Source: Klebsiella sp. BIGb0407
Lineage (GTDB): Bacteria; Pseudomonadota; Gammaproteobacteria; Enterobacterales; Enterobacteriaceae
DNA: 64,000 nucleotides
Direction: 5' to 3'
Assembly: GCF_024807845.1 (NCBI RefSeq)
Contig: NZ_JANUEQ010000007.1
Span: forward strand, 186,001 to 250,000
The notes beneath the pieces were generated by a model, which worked only from the letters and a program-made list of their open reading frames with translations, searched no databases and had not been told where the DNA came from. Of this stretch, positions 34,922 to 44,644 are shown piece after piece. The translations under genes were made by a program, and so were the position numbers. Within the stretch, counting starts at the first letter, position 1, and the number at the start of each line of letters is the position of its first letter.

Positions 34922-36574
34922 TTATTCACTGCCAGCGATTTTTTTCAGCGCCAGTCGTGCGGTCAGACGCAGTCGTAGTAATCGCCATAAAATCCAGACA
35001 AGCGTCGCGGCGGCAATACCCGCAGTCAGCAGATAAGTATCATTATAAGCCAGAATATTGGCCTCCAGCGTGCTGACGGTTTGTAGCTGGGTAACGGCCT
35101 GAGTGCTCAGTAAGGCACTGTCGCTAATCTGACTTTGATACATCTGGCTATAGGCCTGCAGGCGTTCATTGACCAGCGGATTGAGGGTGGTGAGCTGGTC
35201 TGCCAGCATGCTGGAATAGTATTTCTCGCGCCAGGTCTGGAAGGTACCCAGAATAGCCGAGCCTAACAATCCGCCAAGGTTCTGGCTTATACCAAACATC
35301 ACCGAAAAACTGACCAGATTACGCTGGTCGGCAATCACACCACCAATGGCTGCAAGCATCGCCGGAGCAAGGAAAAAGGCGCTGCTGAATCCGAGCAGGA
35401 ACTGGCTCAGCATGAGCTGATCCGGGCGGGTCAGGTTATTGGACTGGCTATCCAACAGCGAGGCGACCATGATCAGTGCCAGCGAAGTGATGATGGGCCA
35501 GGCCAGTTTAGTGGGCTTAAGCGTCAGGCAGCTGGTGATTATCCCGCAGACGATCCCGGCGAAAATAGACCAGGCCAGGTGAGTCATTTGCTCGTTTTGC
35601 AGGCCGACATACTGCAGCCAGCCGATAACCCCGGTGTTCTGCTCAGCCAGCACGATGCGGATCAGCAGCATAATCAGCCCCAGGCGCAGAATACTGCCGC
35701 TGGAAAGCCAGCGTATATTCAGCAGCGGGTTGCTGCGGTTATGCTCAAAGGTGATTGCGCTGACGATAAGCACCAGCGATAAAGCCAGCGCCCAGCCTAT
35801 CCAGGGCGCTTCAAACCACCAGTCGAGCCTGCCCATGGAAAGTACCGCACAGAGCAGCGCCAGGCCGGGGGCCAGCAGAATAAAGGTGATGAAATCTTTT
35901 TTCTCAAACACTTTGCGCCTGTCGCTGGGGGGGAGTTTGAGCGCGATAACGCAGGCCAGTGAAATCAGCGCCAGCCCGAGTTCAAACAGATACAGGCCGC
36001 GCCATTCTTCAAGCTGTAATAGCTCGGTTGAAAAGAGCCGTGCAATAGGGATAGCAAGCGACGAGCCGGTTATCCCGATGGTTAACGCTTTCAAGCGATG
36101 TTTAGCGGGCCAGGCCTGAATTTGATAATAGATCCCCAGCGAACTGAGCGCGGCGCCCACCATACCGTGGGCCGCTCGCACCATCAGCGCTGAACTGAGA
36201 TCGTTAACAAACAGGTGAAAGAAGGTCACCAGCACATAGAGCACCAGAAACCCTTCAGTGAAGGCGCGCAGACCATACTGCTGGCGGAACTTCACCAGCA
36301 GTAAGTTGATGGAAATATTGGTCATCACGTAGACGGCAGGCAGCCAGGCAATCTCTGTCGACCAGGCAGCAAAAGTCCCCTGCAGATTTTGCAGGTTTGC
36401 CGAAACCATGGCATTACCCATCGCCCCGGTCAGACACACCAGCAGACCGACAATACCAAAAGCAAAGCGTTTCGAGGTACTGTGGATGGGGGTTGAAGGC
36501 GAACCGAGCAGGGCGGGTTTTTCATGAGGCTGCCACTCGCGAGGCGCATAAGGATTGCGTTGAGGCAAGCGCAT
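34922..36574 (-). CDS. MFS drug/proton antiporter, DHA2-like (EmrB-type)
   Basis: A 550-residue inner-membrane protein with about 14 hydrophobic helices, from FGIVGLLVCLTGAMGNAMVS to TAGIAAATLVWILWRLLRL. The motif C-like HGMVGAALSSLGIY region and a long periplasmic loop before the last helix (about 460-510) match EmrB/DHA2 transporters that work with an HlyD-type adaptor. It is first in the operon. Substrate cannot be told; drugs, bile salts or phenolic compounds are typical. Confidence 0.85.
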   Translation of the reverse strand: MRLPQRNPYAPREWQPHEKPALLGSPSTPIHSTSKRFAFGIVGLLVCLTGAMGNAMVSANLQNLQGTFAAWSTEIAWLPAVYVMTNISINLLLVKFRQQYGLRAFTEGFLVLYVLVTFFHLFVNDLSSALMVRAAHGMVGAALSSLGIYYQIQAWPAKHRLKALTIGITGSSLAIPIARLFSTELLQLEEWRGLYLFELGLALISLACVIALKLPPSDRRKVFEKKDFITFILLAPGLALLCAVLSMGRLDWWFEAPWIGWALALSLVLIVSAITFEHNRSNPLLNIRWLSSGSILRLGLIMLLIRIVLAEQNTGVIGWLQYVGLQNEQMTHLAWSIFAGIVCGIITSCLTLKPTKLAWPIITSLALIMVASLLDSQSNNLTRPDQLMLSQFLLGFSSAFFLAPAMLAAIGGVIADQRNLVSFSVMFGISQNLGGLLGSAILGTFQTWREKYYSSMLADQLTTLNPLVNERLQAYSQMYQSQISDSALLSTQAVTQLQTVSTLEANILAYNDTYLLTAGIAAATLVWILWRLLRLRLTARLALKKIAGSE

Positions 36575-36604
36575 AAGGGTTGTTACCTATCTCAATGTTT
36601 AATT

Positions 36605-36618
36605 ATTAGCATGCTAAT
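36605..36618 (-). promoter_or_regulatory. SlyA/MarR-type operator before the efflux operon
   Basis: ATTAGCATGCTAAT is a perfect 14-bp palindrome whose core TTAGCATGCTAA differs by one base from the SlyA consensus TTAGCAAGCTAA. It lies 31 bases upstream of the MFS start, where bound regulator would cover the promoter. This suggests MarR/SlyA-family control of the pump. Confidence 0.6.
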
Positions 36619-36847
36619 TATTTATATTTTAGCAAGAATGATAGCGCAAGTGAATGGCATAATAATCGACCCGCGGTTAAAAGTTGACTCGTCTTGCGTA
36701 GATTGAGACTGTTCTGTCTTAAAATACCCTCTATGTCACCTTGTATTATTGATTACTACCGTGCCTTTATGGGTAAACGCTATTTGAGCAAGACTGGTCA
36801 GGCAAACTCAATCGCCTTCGAGCATAGTAAGCAGCACGGAGGAAGTC

Positions 36848-37723
36848 ATGTGTGATAATAAAACCGAGAGTTACGCCAGACGTTTTAAACAGGTCTTTGA
36901 TTATATTGACCGCCATCTCGACGATACCTTATTACTGGAAAAACTCAGTGAAGTGGCTCACTTCTCGCCCTTTCATTTCCATCGCCAGTTTTCGAGTTAT
37001 TGCGGGATACCCCCTGGCCGTTACATCCAGATAATGCGCTTAAAACGCGCGTCTTATCGGCTGGCTTTTAATCCGTTAGAGAAAATTACTGATATCGCGT
37101 TCGACGCCGGTTTTCAGCATGCAGAATCATTTAGCCGGGCTTTCAGGCAAATGTTTGGCATGTCACCGACGCAATTTCGCCAGCAGCCCCCCTGGGTGGA
37201 CTGGCATAAGCGGATATCTGAACCCTATAAAGCCAGGAGACAACCTATGCAAGGCCAGGTAAACATCATCCATTTTCCCGCGGCATCAATCGCGATGCTG
37301 ACTCATCACGGGCAACCAGAGCTTATCAATGAAACGGCGGCTCGTTTTATTGAATGGCGAAAAAACACCGGATATTCGCCCGTTGCCAGCAGCCAGACAT
37401 ACGGTATTGCGCCCCATGATCCAACTTTAACGCCGCCGGATGAATTTGAGTTTCATCTTTGCGGAACGGTCACCTCACCAATTGTGGAAGAGAGTCGCTT
37501 TGGAGTGATAAACAGTGATATCCCGGCAGGTCGATGTGCAGTGTTGCGCCATCAAGGGTCGCATGAGGCATTAACCGAGCTGGCTAAATCGCTATATCGC
37601 GACTGGCTACCGCAGAGCGGAGAAGAACTGCGCGATTTCCCGCTGTTCTTTCACTACCACAACTTTATGAATGAGGTGGCGGAACATGAACTGCTCACCG
37701 ACATCTATTTGCCATTGAAATAA
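36848..37723 (+). CDS. AraC-family regulator with GyrI-like effector domain
   Basis: A 291-residue regulator. The N-terminal AraC double helix-turn-helix occupies residues 10-110 (LEKLSEVAHFSPFHFHRQF and ITDIAFDAGFQHAESFSRAF, then FGMSPTQFRQ). The C-terminal GyrI-like/SOUL-type ligand pocket (about 135-291) contains IIHFPAASIAMLTHHGQPE and AGRCAVLRHQG. This DNA-binding-first order is that of Rob. An excellent CGGAGGAAGTC ribosome site precedes ATG. It diverges from the efflux operon and may regulate it. Confidence 0.87.
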   Translation: MCDNKTESYARRFKQVFDYIDRHLDDTLLLEKLSEVAHFSPFHFHRQFSSYCGIPPGRYIQIMRLKRASYRLAFNPLEKITDIAFDAGFQHAESFSRAFRQMFGMSPTQFRQQPPWVDWHKRISEPYKARRQPMQGQVNIIHFPAASIAMLTHHGQPELINETAARFIEWRKNTGYSPVASSQTYGIAPHDPTLTPPDEFEFHLCGTVTSPIVEESRFGVINSDIPAGRCAVLRHQGSHEALTELAKSLYRDWLPQSGEELRDFPLFFHYHNFMNEVAEHELLTDIYLPLK

Positions 37724-38121
37724 ACGGAGCCAGTTGGTCATATTCACAAATTGGTTCATAAGTTAAACGCGCTAAGAAGCTTCTTAGCGCTCAATGGGTT
37801 CTCACCGTCACTCGCTCCTAAAATCCCCGCTTTGCGATACGCATCACTGACACTCTCTCCACTTTCGACGGATTTTAGTCTCTCGGGAGCGCTCTTTATG
37901 TGAATAGTCCTGTTAAGCGTGATACTCACAACACTACTTTATGCGAATGCACAAATATAAGTCTCTACTTAGATGTGTTTGTCTAAAGTAGTTGAGTAAA
38001 ATAATGCTTATATTTGATATTGAAACGTCTTTTCAATAAACGCGAGCCGCTTTACCACTTTGCACCATGCAATGTATCTCAGGTGAGCACAGTGATTTAC
38101 TTATTGCCTTAAGGACTGATA
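37724..38121. other. Intergenic with two palindromes
   Basis: About 400 bases without a gene. A perfect 22-bp palindrome GCGCTAAGAAGCTTCTTAGC (GC at the end) at 37769-37790 probably terminates the AraC gene. A second dyad, CTACTTAGA-tgtgtttg-TCTAAAGTAG at 37965-37991, lies about 130 bases before the enolase-superfamily gene and looks like an operator; a related half-site ACTACTTTA sits at 37932. The regulator is unknown. No small gene is seen. Confidence 0.5.
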
Positions 38122-39276
38122 ATGAAAATTGAATCAGTAAATGTCACCGTTTTCCAATATCCCACCCGACGGGTCTCTGACAGTGCTGGTCACTCTCATC
38201 CCGGTGCGGAAGGGATGGCTAAAATGGCGATGCTGACGATTACTGCCGATGATGGTACCCAGGGTTATTCGTTTGCTCCCCCTGAAGTGGTGCGGCCTTT
38301 TGTGGTTAACACCTTCTTCCGTAAGGTGATGGTAGGACAAGATCCCTTCAATCGTGAACGTATCTGGCAGGATCTCAATCACTGGCAGCGCGGGAGTGCG
38401 CATCAGCTGACCGAGCGCGCCCTGTCATTTGTCGAGCAGGCGCTGTGGGATCTGATTGGCCGTAAACTGAATATGCCGGTGTATAAGCTACTGGGTGGAT
38501 TCCGTGACAAGGTTCCTGCTTACGGCAGTACCATGTGTGGTGATGACCTGCCCGGGGGTCTGTCCACTCCCGAAGAGTACGCCAGTTTTGCCGAGAAGTT
38601 AGTCGCCCGCGGCTATCAGGCAATAAAGCTGCACACCTGGATGCCGCCGGTTTCTTTTGCACCTAACCCTAAAATGGATATCAAAGCCTGCGCCGCGGTA
38701 CGTGAAGCCGTCGGGCCGGATATTGACCTGATGATCGACGGGTATCACTGGTACAGCCGCAGCGAAGCCTTGTGGATAGGTAAAGAGCTGGAGAAGCTTA
38801 ACTTTGCCTGGTTCGAAGAGCCGATGGAAGAAGACTCCATGTCCTCATATGCCTGGCTTGCGGAAAACCTGACTATCCCTATCGTCGGTCCTGAAAGTTT
38901 TGGCGGTAAGCACCATATGCGCGCCGAATGGGTTAAAGCGGGCGCCTGCGATATTCTCCGTGCCGGATCGAACGGCGTCGGCGGAATTACGCCAACCATG
39001 AAGGTTGCCGCTCTGGCCGAGTCGTTCGGTATGGATTGTGAAGTGCATGGTAACGGTGCAGCAAGTCTGGCGGTTGTCGGAGCCATTCGCAACTGTCGCT
39101 GGTATGAACGCGGCCTGCTGCATCCTTTCCTCGAGTACGACGAACCCGCTGCCTACCTGAATAGCATTGTCGACCCTATGGACGCGCAGGGCTTTGTGCA
39201 TCTGCCTCAAGGCCCGGGACTGGGCGAAGACATTAATTTCAACTATATCGAAGCCAATACTGTCAGCCACGACTGA
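38122..39276 (+). CDS. Mandelate-racemase/enolase-superfamily acid-sugar dehydratase
   Basis: The 384-residue protein has the capping domain of residues 1-125 and a modified TIM barrel with KLH (169-171) as base, metal ligands Asp206 (MIDGYHWY), Glu232 (FEEPMEED) and Glu258 (GPESFGG), and His309 (EVHGNGAAS) as opposite catalytic base. This is the mandelate-racemase subgroup, mostly dehydratases or epimerases of acid sugars (galactonate, rhamnonate, talarate and similar). The exact substrate is not readable. It is followed by a five-gene oligopeptide-type importer and, farther on, by CdaR and gar genes, so an aldonic or aldaric acid, or a conjugate of one, is the best guess. Confidence 0.8.
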   Translation: MKIESVNVTVFQYPTRRVSDSAGHSHPGAEGMAKMAMLTITADDGTQGYSFAPPEVVRPFVVNTFFRKVMVGQDPFNRERIWQDLNHWQRGSAHQLTERALSFVEQALWDLIGRKLNMPVYKLLGGFRDKVPAYGSTMCGDDLPGGLSTPEEYASFAEKLVARGYQAIKLHTWMPPVSFAPNPKMDIKACAAVREAVGPDIDLMIDGYHWYSRSEALWIGKELEKLNFAWFEEPMEEDSMSSYAWLAENLTIPIVGPESFGGKHHMRAEWVKAGACDILRAGSNGVGGITPTMKVAALAESFGMDCEVHGNGAASLAVVGAIRNCRWYERGLLHPFLEYDEPAAYLNSIVDPMDAQGFVHLPQGPGLGEDINFNYIEANTVSHD

Positions 39277-39340
39277 CCTAAATAAATAAGTTCAGGCGCG
39301 CTACCTCGGCGTAGCCTGACGTACCCTACAGGCGGTAGAT

Positions 39341-40963
39341 ATGAAAAAGAACGCTATTCTTGGCGTGTGTCTGCTCACGCTTATCATGGCAATAGGAAGC
39401 CCTGGCGCTCAGGCAAAAACGCCTGACGATCAGCTGATTATTGGCATGAATATGAATAACCTGCTGACCCTTGATCCGGCCGCGATGACCGGTAACGAAG
39501 TCGTGGGCATTGTCGTTAATCTCTATGACTCGCTGGTTGAGTTAGATCCGAAGCAATTAAACCGTGTGACGCCAGCCCTGGCGCAAACCTGGGATGTGAG
39601 TCCGGATGGTAAAACCCTGACTTTTCACCTGCGTAACGATGTGAAGTTTCACTCAGGTAATCCTTTAACCGCCGAAGATGTGGTCTGGTCAATGCGCCGG
39701 ATCCTGCATCTTAACCTGGCCCAGGCATCGGTCTGGAAATCCTACGGTTTTACTAAGAAAAATGTCGATGAGCTGGTCACCGCTCCGGATAAATACACCG
39801 TTAAAATGGTCCTGCCGAAAGCAAACGATCCGCAATTAGTGATTTATTCTCTGGGGGCGCTGGGCAATTTAGGCGTGCTGGACAGTAAAACAGTGCAAAG
39901 CCATGAGCGGGATAATGACTGGGGCAATCGCTGGTTATCAACCAATGAAGCCGGCTCTGGCCCGTTTATTCTCGATACCTGGCAGGCTAAAGACGTCTTA
40001 CGTATGAAGGCTAACCCTGATTACTGGCGCGGTGAGCCGAAAATGAACCGCGTTGTATTGCGTCATTTTCAGGAATCACAAACCTTACGTCTGATGATTG
40101 AAAAAGGGGATTTAGATGTCGCCAGTAATATGGCGGTATCTGATATAAACGCCCTGCGTAAGCAGCCGGATTTGACGGTTGAAGCAGTACAACGTGGCAC
40201 TATGTACTACGTTGCCATGAATATGAAAGACCCGCAGTTTGCTAACCCTAAAGTGCGTGAGGCAATAAGATATCTGATTGATTATGATGGTATCAATAAG
40301 GCTCTGATGCCGGGGTATGGCGTGCTTCATCAGCGTCCGATTAAAGCCGGTATGCCGTCTACCTTACCGGATCCGGGCTATAAATTAGATATCGACAAAG
40401 CCAAAGCGCTGCTTGCTGAGGCGGGCTATCCCGATGGCTTTGATACCACTATTCGATCCCTCTCCGATCAGCCGTTCCTGAATATTGCCATCGCGGTGCA
40501 ATCGACCCTGATGCAAGCGGGTATTAAGGCCAAAATCATTACCGGCACCGGCAACCAGATCTATGGTGCGATGCGCGAGCGTAAGTTCGAGTTACTCGTC
40601 GGACGTGGCGGTAGTGGCATGGAGCCTCACCCTCATTCCAGCCTGCGTGCTCTGGTGTATAACCCGGATAATAGCGATGCCGCCAAACTGACTAACTTCC
40701 AGGGCTGGCGTACCGGGTTCTATGATAAGCAGCTCAACGAAATGATCGACCAGGCGTTGTTGGAGCGCGATCCTCAGAAACAAATCGCGGATTACCAGGC
40801 AATCCAGGTCCGTTACGATAAATTGATTCCCGCATTGTTACCCCTCTCGCAGATGGTTGACTCGGTAGTGATACGTAATGAAGTCAAAGACTATCAATCC
40901 CACCCATCGGCAACCACCTTCTTACGTGAGGTGTATAAAACACCTGAAGGAGAGAAACCATGA
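39341..40963 (+). CDS. Dpp/Opp-family periplasmic substrate-binding protein (SBP_bac_5)
   Basis: A 540-residue binding protein with signal peptide cleaved after GSPGAQA. Family signatures are LDPAAMTGNEVVGIVVNLYD, PALAQTWDVSPDGKTLTFHL and FHSGNPLTAEDVVWSMRR (the SBP_bac_5 pattern), with a C-terminal lobe ending SHPSATTFLREVYK. Such proteins carry peptides but also glycosides and acid-sugar conjugates. The gene stop overlaps the first permease by 4 bases. Confidence 0.86.
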   Translation: MKKNAILGVCLLTLIMAIGSPGAQAKTPDDQLIIGMNMNNLLTLDPAAMTGNEVVGIVVNLYDSLVELDPKQLNRVTPALAQTWDVSPDGKTLTFHLRNDVKFHSGNPLTAEDVVWSMRRILHLNLAQASVWKSYGFTKKNVDELVTAPDKYTVKMVLPKANDPQLVIYSLGALGNLGVLDSKTVQSHERDNDWGNRWLSTNEAGSGPFILDTWQAKDVLRMKANPDYWRGEPKMNRVVLRHFQESQTLRLMIEKGDLDVASNMAVSDINALRKQPDLTVEAVQRGTMYYVAMNMKDPQFANPKVREAIRYLIDYDGINKALMPGYGVLHQRPIKAGMPSTLPDPGYKLDIDKAKALLAEAGYPDGFDTTIRSLSDQPFLNIAIAVQSTLMQAGIKAKIITGTGNQIYGAMRERKFELLVGRGGSGMEPHPHSSLRALVYNPDNSDAAKLTNFQGWRTGFYDKQLNEMIDQALLERDPQKQIADYQAIQVRYDKLIPALLPLSQMVDSVVIRNEVKDYQSHPSATTFLREVYKTPEGEKP

Positions 40964-41997
40964 GTGCGACTTTTATGGCTTCCGGCTCTCGCTTGCGGAA
41001 TTTTTCAAAACGGCTGATGCAGGTAGTGATAACCCTGTTGGGGCTGCTGATCCTCACCTTTACGATCGGCCGCGTGATGCCCATCGATCCAGTACTGGCG
41101 ATCGTCGGTCCGGATGCCGATCAGAGTACATACCAGCAGGTTTATCAGCAGCTTGGCTTTGATAAATCCCTGATGACTCAGTTCGGTATCTATTTTGTTA
41201 ACCTGCTGCATGGTGATCTGGGTAATGCCTTACTGACCGGTAAGCCGGTGATTGACGACATTATTCGCGTGTTCCCGGCCACCATGGAACTAGCGACGAT
41301 GGCAATCATCGTCGGTGCAGGTCTGGGTATCCCGTTGGGTGTTCTGGCCGCTGCACGCCGTAACAGTGTCTATGACTACATTGTGCGTATTATCAGCCTG
41401 GCCGGTTACTCGACGCCGATTTTCTGGGTAGGGATGATAGGGCTGCTGGTGTTCTATGCCTGGCTGGGCTGGGTCGGTGGAGCAGGGCGTCTGGAACTTG
41501 GGCTGGATGGCGTGGTACCGCGTCGCACCGGGCTGATGACCATTGATGCGATACTTGCCGGAAACAGTCAGGTCTTTTGGAACGCGATTAATCACTTAGT
41601 GTTACCGGCCTCACTGCTCGGCTTCCATTCAATGGCCTATATTAGCCGAATGACGCGTAGCTTTATGTTGGCTCAGCTTTCACAGGAGTTTATCTTAACC
41701 GCCCGTGTTAAAGGGTTAACCGAGCGTCAGGTTATCTGGAACCATGCTTTTCGCAATATCCTCGTGCAGCTGCTTACCGTGGTGGCATTAGCCTACGGTT
41801 CGTTGCTCGAAGGTGCAGTACTGATTGAGACGGTGTTCTCCTGGCCGGGCTTTGGTTCATACCTGACGGGCAGCCTGCTGCTGGGGGATATGAATGCGGT
41901 GATGGGCTGCGTACTGCTGGTGGGGGTCATTTTTGTCATGCTCAACCTGCTCTCTGACATGCTCTATCAATTCTTCGACCCGAGGACAAAATCATGA
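40960..41997 (+). CDS. ABC transporter permease, DppB-type
   Basis: A 345-residue permease with six helices. The first is VVITLLGLLILTFTIGRVMP, followed by the periplasmic DppB domain (QSTYQQVYQQLGFDKSLMTQ). The EAA loop is FILTARVKGLTERQVIWNHA and LLEGAVLIETVFSWPGFGSY is typical of DppB/OppB. It overlaps both neighbours by 4 bases. Confidence 0.88.
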   Translation: MSATFMASGSRLRNFSKRLMQVVITLLGLLILTFTIGRVMPIDPVLAIVGPDADQSTYQQVYQQLGFDKSLMTQFGIYFVNLLHGDLGNALLTGKPVIDDIIRVFPATMELATMAIIVGAGLGIPLGVLAAARRNSVYDYIVRIISLAGYSTPIFWVGMIGLLVFYAWLGWVGGAGRLELGLDGVVPRRTGLMTIDAILAGNSQVFWNAINHLVLPASLLGFHSMAYISRMTRSFMLAQLSQEFILTARVKGLTERQVIWNHAFRNILVQLLTVVALAYGSLLEGAVLIETVFSWPGFGSYLTGSLLLGDMNAVMGCVLLVGVIFVMLNLLSDMLYQFFDPRTKS

Positions 41998-42899
41998 GTA
42001 TTTCTCTCGATACGCCGCAGGGTAATCAGGCGAGTGAGGCGAGTCTGCGTATCAAACGCACGCTGTCTCGCTGCTGGGGATTCGCGATTAAAATGGCCCG
42101 TAATCCCCTTACGGCAATCGGCGGCAGTATCATCTTGCTGCTGATTATCGTGGCGATATTTGCCCCGTTAATTGCCCCCTATAATCCGCTGGTACAGAAC
42201 CTCAATAATGTCCTGGTGGCACCCAATGCCCAGCACTGGTTTGGTACCGATGAGTTTGGCCGCGATATCTTTAGCCGCCTGGTCTACGGGGCACGCATCA
42301 CGCTCTACATTGTGCTGCTGGTTTCCATCACGGTCGGGCCGATTGGTTTACTGCTCGGGGTCTGTGCCGGATATTTTGGCGGCAAGGTGGATATGGTCCT
42401 GATGCGGGTGACGGATATTTTTATCTCCTTCCCGAGCCTGGTCCTGGCGCTGGCCTTTGTCGCGGCTTTAGGCCCGGGACTTGAGCATGTGGTGATAGCC
42501 ATTACCCTTACCGCCTGGCCACCGATTGCGCGTTTAGCCAGGGCTGAAACGCTGTCACTCAGACAGGCTGATTTTATCTCAGCAGTACGCTTACAGGGCG
42601 CTTCTCCGGCTCGCGTACTCTGGCATCACATTGTTCCTCTGTGTCTTCCGTCGGTCATTATCCGCATCACCATGAATATGGCGGGCATTATTCTGACGGC
42701 AGCAGGTCTCGGCTTCCTGGGTCTTGGCGCTCAGCCGCCGGAGCCTGAATGGGGCGCGATGATTTCCAGCGGACGTACTTACATGATGGAGTGTTGGTGG
42801 GTGGTGACTATTCCAGGTCTGGCCATTCTTATCAACAGCTTAGCATTCAACTTCTTAGGAGATGGCCTACGTGACATACTCGACCCTCGCAGCGAATGA
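41994..42899 (+). CDS. ABC transporter permease, DppC-type
   Basis: A 301-residue permease. The OppC_N helix is NPLTAIGGSIILLLIIVAIF, then HWFGTDEFGRDIFSRLVYGA (the DppC hallmark). The EAA motif is FISAVRLQGASPARVLWHHI and the final GFLGLGAQPPEPEWG loop is present. It works with the DppB-type partner to form the channel. Confidence 0.88.
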   Translation: MSISLDTPQGNQASEASLRIKRTLSRCWGFAIKMARNPLTAIGGSIILLLIIVAIFAPLIAPYNPLVQNLNNVLVAPNAQHWFGTDEFGRDIFSRLVYGARITLYIVLLVSITVGPIGLLLGVCAGYFGGKVDMVLMRVTDIFISFPSLVLALAFVAALGPGLEHVVIAITLTAWPPIARLARAETLSLRQADFISAVRLQGASPARVLWHHIVPLCLPSVIIRITMNMAGIILTAAGLGFLGLGAQPPEPEWGAMISSGRTYMMECWWVVTIPGLAILINSLAFNFLGDGLRDILDPRSE

Positions 42900-43734
42900 T
42901 AGCCCTCTGCTCGACGTGCGCGATTTGTGCGTCGACTTTGTCAACGGCAGCGCCATCACCCAAGCGGTGCGCGGTGTCTCCTTTCAACTGGGAAAAGAAA
43001 AACTCGCCATTGTCGGTGAGTCGGGATCGGGAAAATCGACGGTCGGGCGTGCACTGCTCCATCTGCATCCGAAGAGCGCGCGCATTACCGCCAGTAAGTT
43101 ACAGTTTGGATCGCAGGACTTGCTGGGGGCTAATGAAGCCCAGATGCGCAAGATCCGCGGTAAGCGGATCTCAATGATTATGCAGGATCCGAAATACTCT
43201 CTGAACCCGGTGGTCTGTGTCGGAAAACAGATAGCCGAGGCCTGGCTGACGCATAATCCAGGGCGTAAGGATGAGGCGAAAGCGCGGGCGATGGAAATGC
43301 TGGATATTGTGCGCATTCGCGAGCCTCAGAGGGTTTATCACCTTTATCCCCATGAAATATCGGGAGGCCAGGGTCAGCGTATCATGATAGCGATGATGCT
43401 GATTACCGACCCGGAGCTGGTTATCGCCGATGAGCCGACCTCGGCGCTGGACGTTTCTGTACGCTTACAGGTGTTAGGTTTGCTCGACGATCTGGTTAAG
43501 TCCCGCGGGCTGGGTCTTATCTTTATCAGCCATGACATTAACCTGGTACGTAGCTTCTGCGATCGGGTGCTGGTGATGTATGCCGGTCGGGTGGTGGAGT
43601 CTATCGCCGCCAGGGATCTGGATAATGCCCAGCACCCTTATACCCAGGGCCTGATCAACGCCTTGCCTGAAATCCACCATCGTCGCCCGATCCTGCCTGT
43701 GTTACAGCGTCAGGCGAGCTGGCTGAGCGAATAA
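42862..43734 (+). CDS. ABC transporter ATPase, DppD-type
   Basis: Walker A GESGSGKSTVGRA, Q-loop MQDPKYSLNP, signature ISGGQGQRIMIAM, Walker B LVIADEPTSALD and switch FISHDINLV are intact. ATG 42862 directly abuts TTAGGAG; GTG 42871, nine bases after that site, is the better-placed start and would give 287 residues. The oligopeptide-specific C-terminal part is shortened, with no CxxxC cluster visible. Confidence 0.87.
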   Translation: MAYVTYSTLAANDSPLLDVRDLCVDFVNGSAITQAVRGVSFQLGKEKLAIVGESGSGKSTVGRALLHLHPKSARITASKLQFGSQDLLGANEAQMRKIRGKRISMIMQDPKYSLNPVVCVGKQIAEAWLTHNPGRKDEAKARAMEMLDIVRIREPQRVYHLYPHEISGGQGQRIMIAMMLITDPELVIADEPTSALDVSVRLQVLGLLDDLVKSRGLGLIFISHDINLVRSFCDRVLVMYAGRVVESIAARDLDNAQHPYTQGLINALPEIHHRRPILPVLQRQASWLSE

Positions 43735-43744
43735 GGAGTCTGTG

Positions 43745-44518
43745 ATGATTGACGTAAAAAATCTCAATTTGTCCTTTGGCGAAGGGGAAAAGCGCAGTCA
43801 GGTACTGCACGATGTCAGCCTTCATGTGCAGGCGGGAGAGATCTATGGTTTGGTCGGTGAGTCCGGGTCGGGCAAGACCACGGTACTAAAATGCCTGGCG
43901 GGCCTGTTCACCCACTGGCAGGGGGAGCTGGCAATCGATGGTCAGCGCCTCGATCATAAGCTGACGAAAAACCGCTGCCGTCAGGTGCAGATGGTATTCC
44001 AGGATCCTTACGGATCGCTGCATCCCAGACATACCATTGGCGATATTCTCGAAGAGCCGTTGCAGATCCACGATATTAAAGACCGCGATCGGCGGATCTA
44101 CTCCTTGCTGGATCGCGTGGGCCTCAGCCGCCAGTTCCGTGAGCGTTATCCCCATCAGTTGTCTGGCGGGCAGCGCCAGCGTGTGGCTATCGCCAGAGCC
44201 CTGATCCTTGAGCCACAGATTTTACTGCTGGATGAACCGACCTCGGCATTAGATGTTTCGGTACAGGCTGAAATTCTTAATCTGCTGGTGGACTTGCAGC
44301 TGGAGTCAAACCTGACGTATCTGATGGTGACCCACGATCTGGGGGTCATTGCCCATCTGTGCCAGAAAGTGGCGGTAATGCAGTACGGTAAAATTCTTGA
44401 AACCCTCACGGTTGATGCTTTGGTGAATCATCAGGCGCAGACGGCCTATACCCGGATGTTGCTTAACGCCAGCCAGTGCTATAGCCGTGAGATGGCGCGC
44501 GAAGTAGCCGAATACTAA
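43745..44518 (+). CDS. ABC transporter ATPase, DppF-type
   Basis: A 257-residue ATPase from ATG 43745 (AAGGAG upstream). Walker A is GESGSGKTTVLKC, Q-loop FQDPYGSLHPRH, signature LSGGQRQRVAIARAL, Walker B ILLLDEPTSALD and switch VTHDLGVI. It is the second ATPase of the heterodimer and ends the importer operon. Confidence 0.88.
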   Translation: MIDVKNLNLSFGEGEKRSQVLHDVSLHVQAGEIYGLVGESGSGKTTVLKCLAGLFTHWQGELAIDGQRLDHKLTKNRCRQVQMVFQDPYGSLHPRHTIGDILEEPLQIHDIKDRDRRIYSLLDRVGLSRQFRERYPHQLSGGQRQRVAIARALILEPQILLLDEPTSALDVSVQAEILNLLVDLQLESNLTYLMVTHDLGVIAHLCQKVAVMQYGKILETLTVDALVNHQAQTAYTRMLLNASQCYSREMAREVAEY

Positions 44519-44644
44519 CCCTCCACAGAGCGCTGGCCGGTTGATTGTTAAGCCGGTCAGAATGCTCTGCAAAAGGTTAGGGCATGCTGCAAAGTGACAG
44601 CCAGAGCCTATACTGAATACAGTGAAACCAAACGGAGGAGCAAT

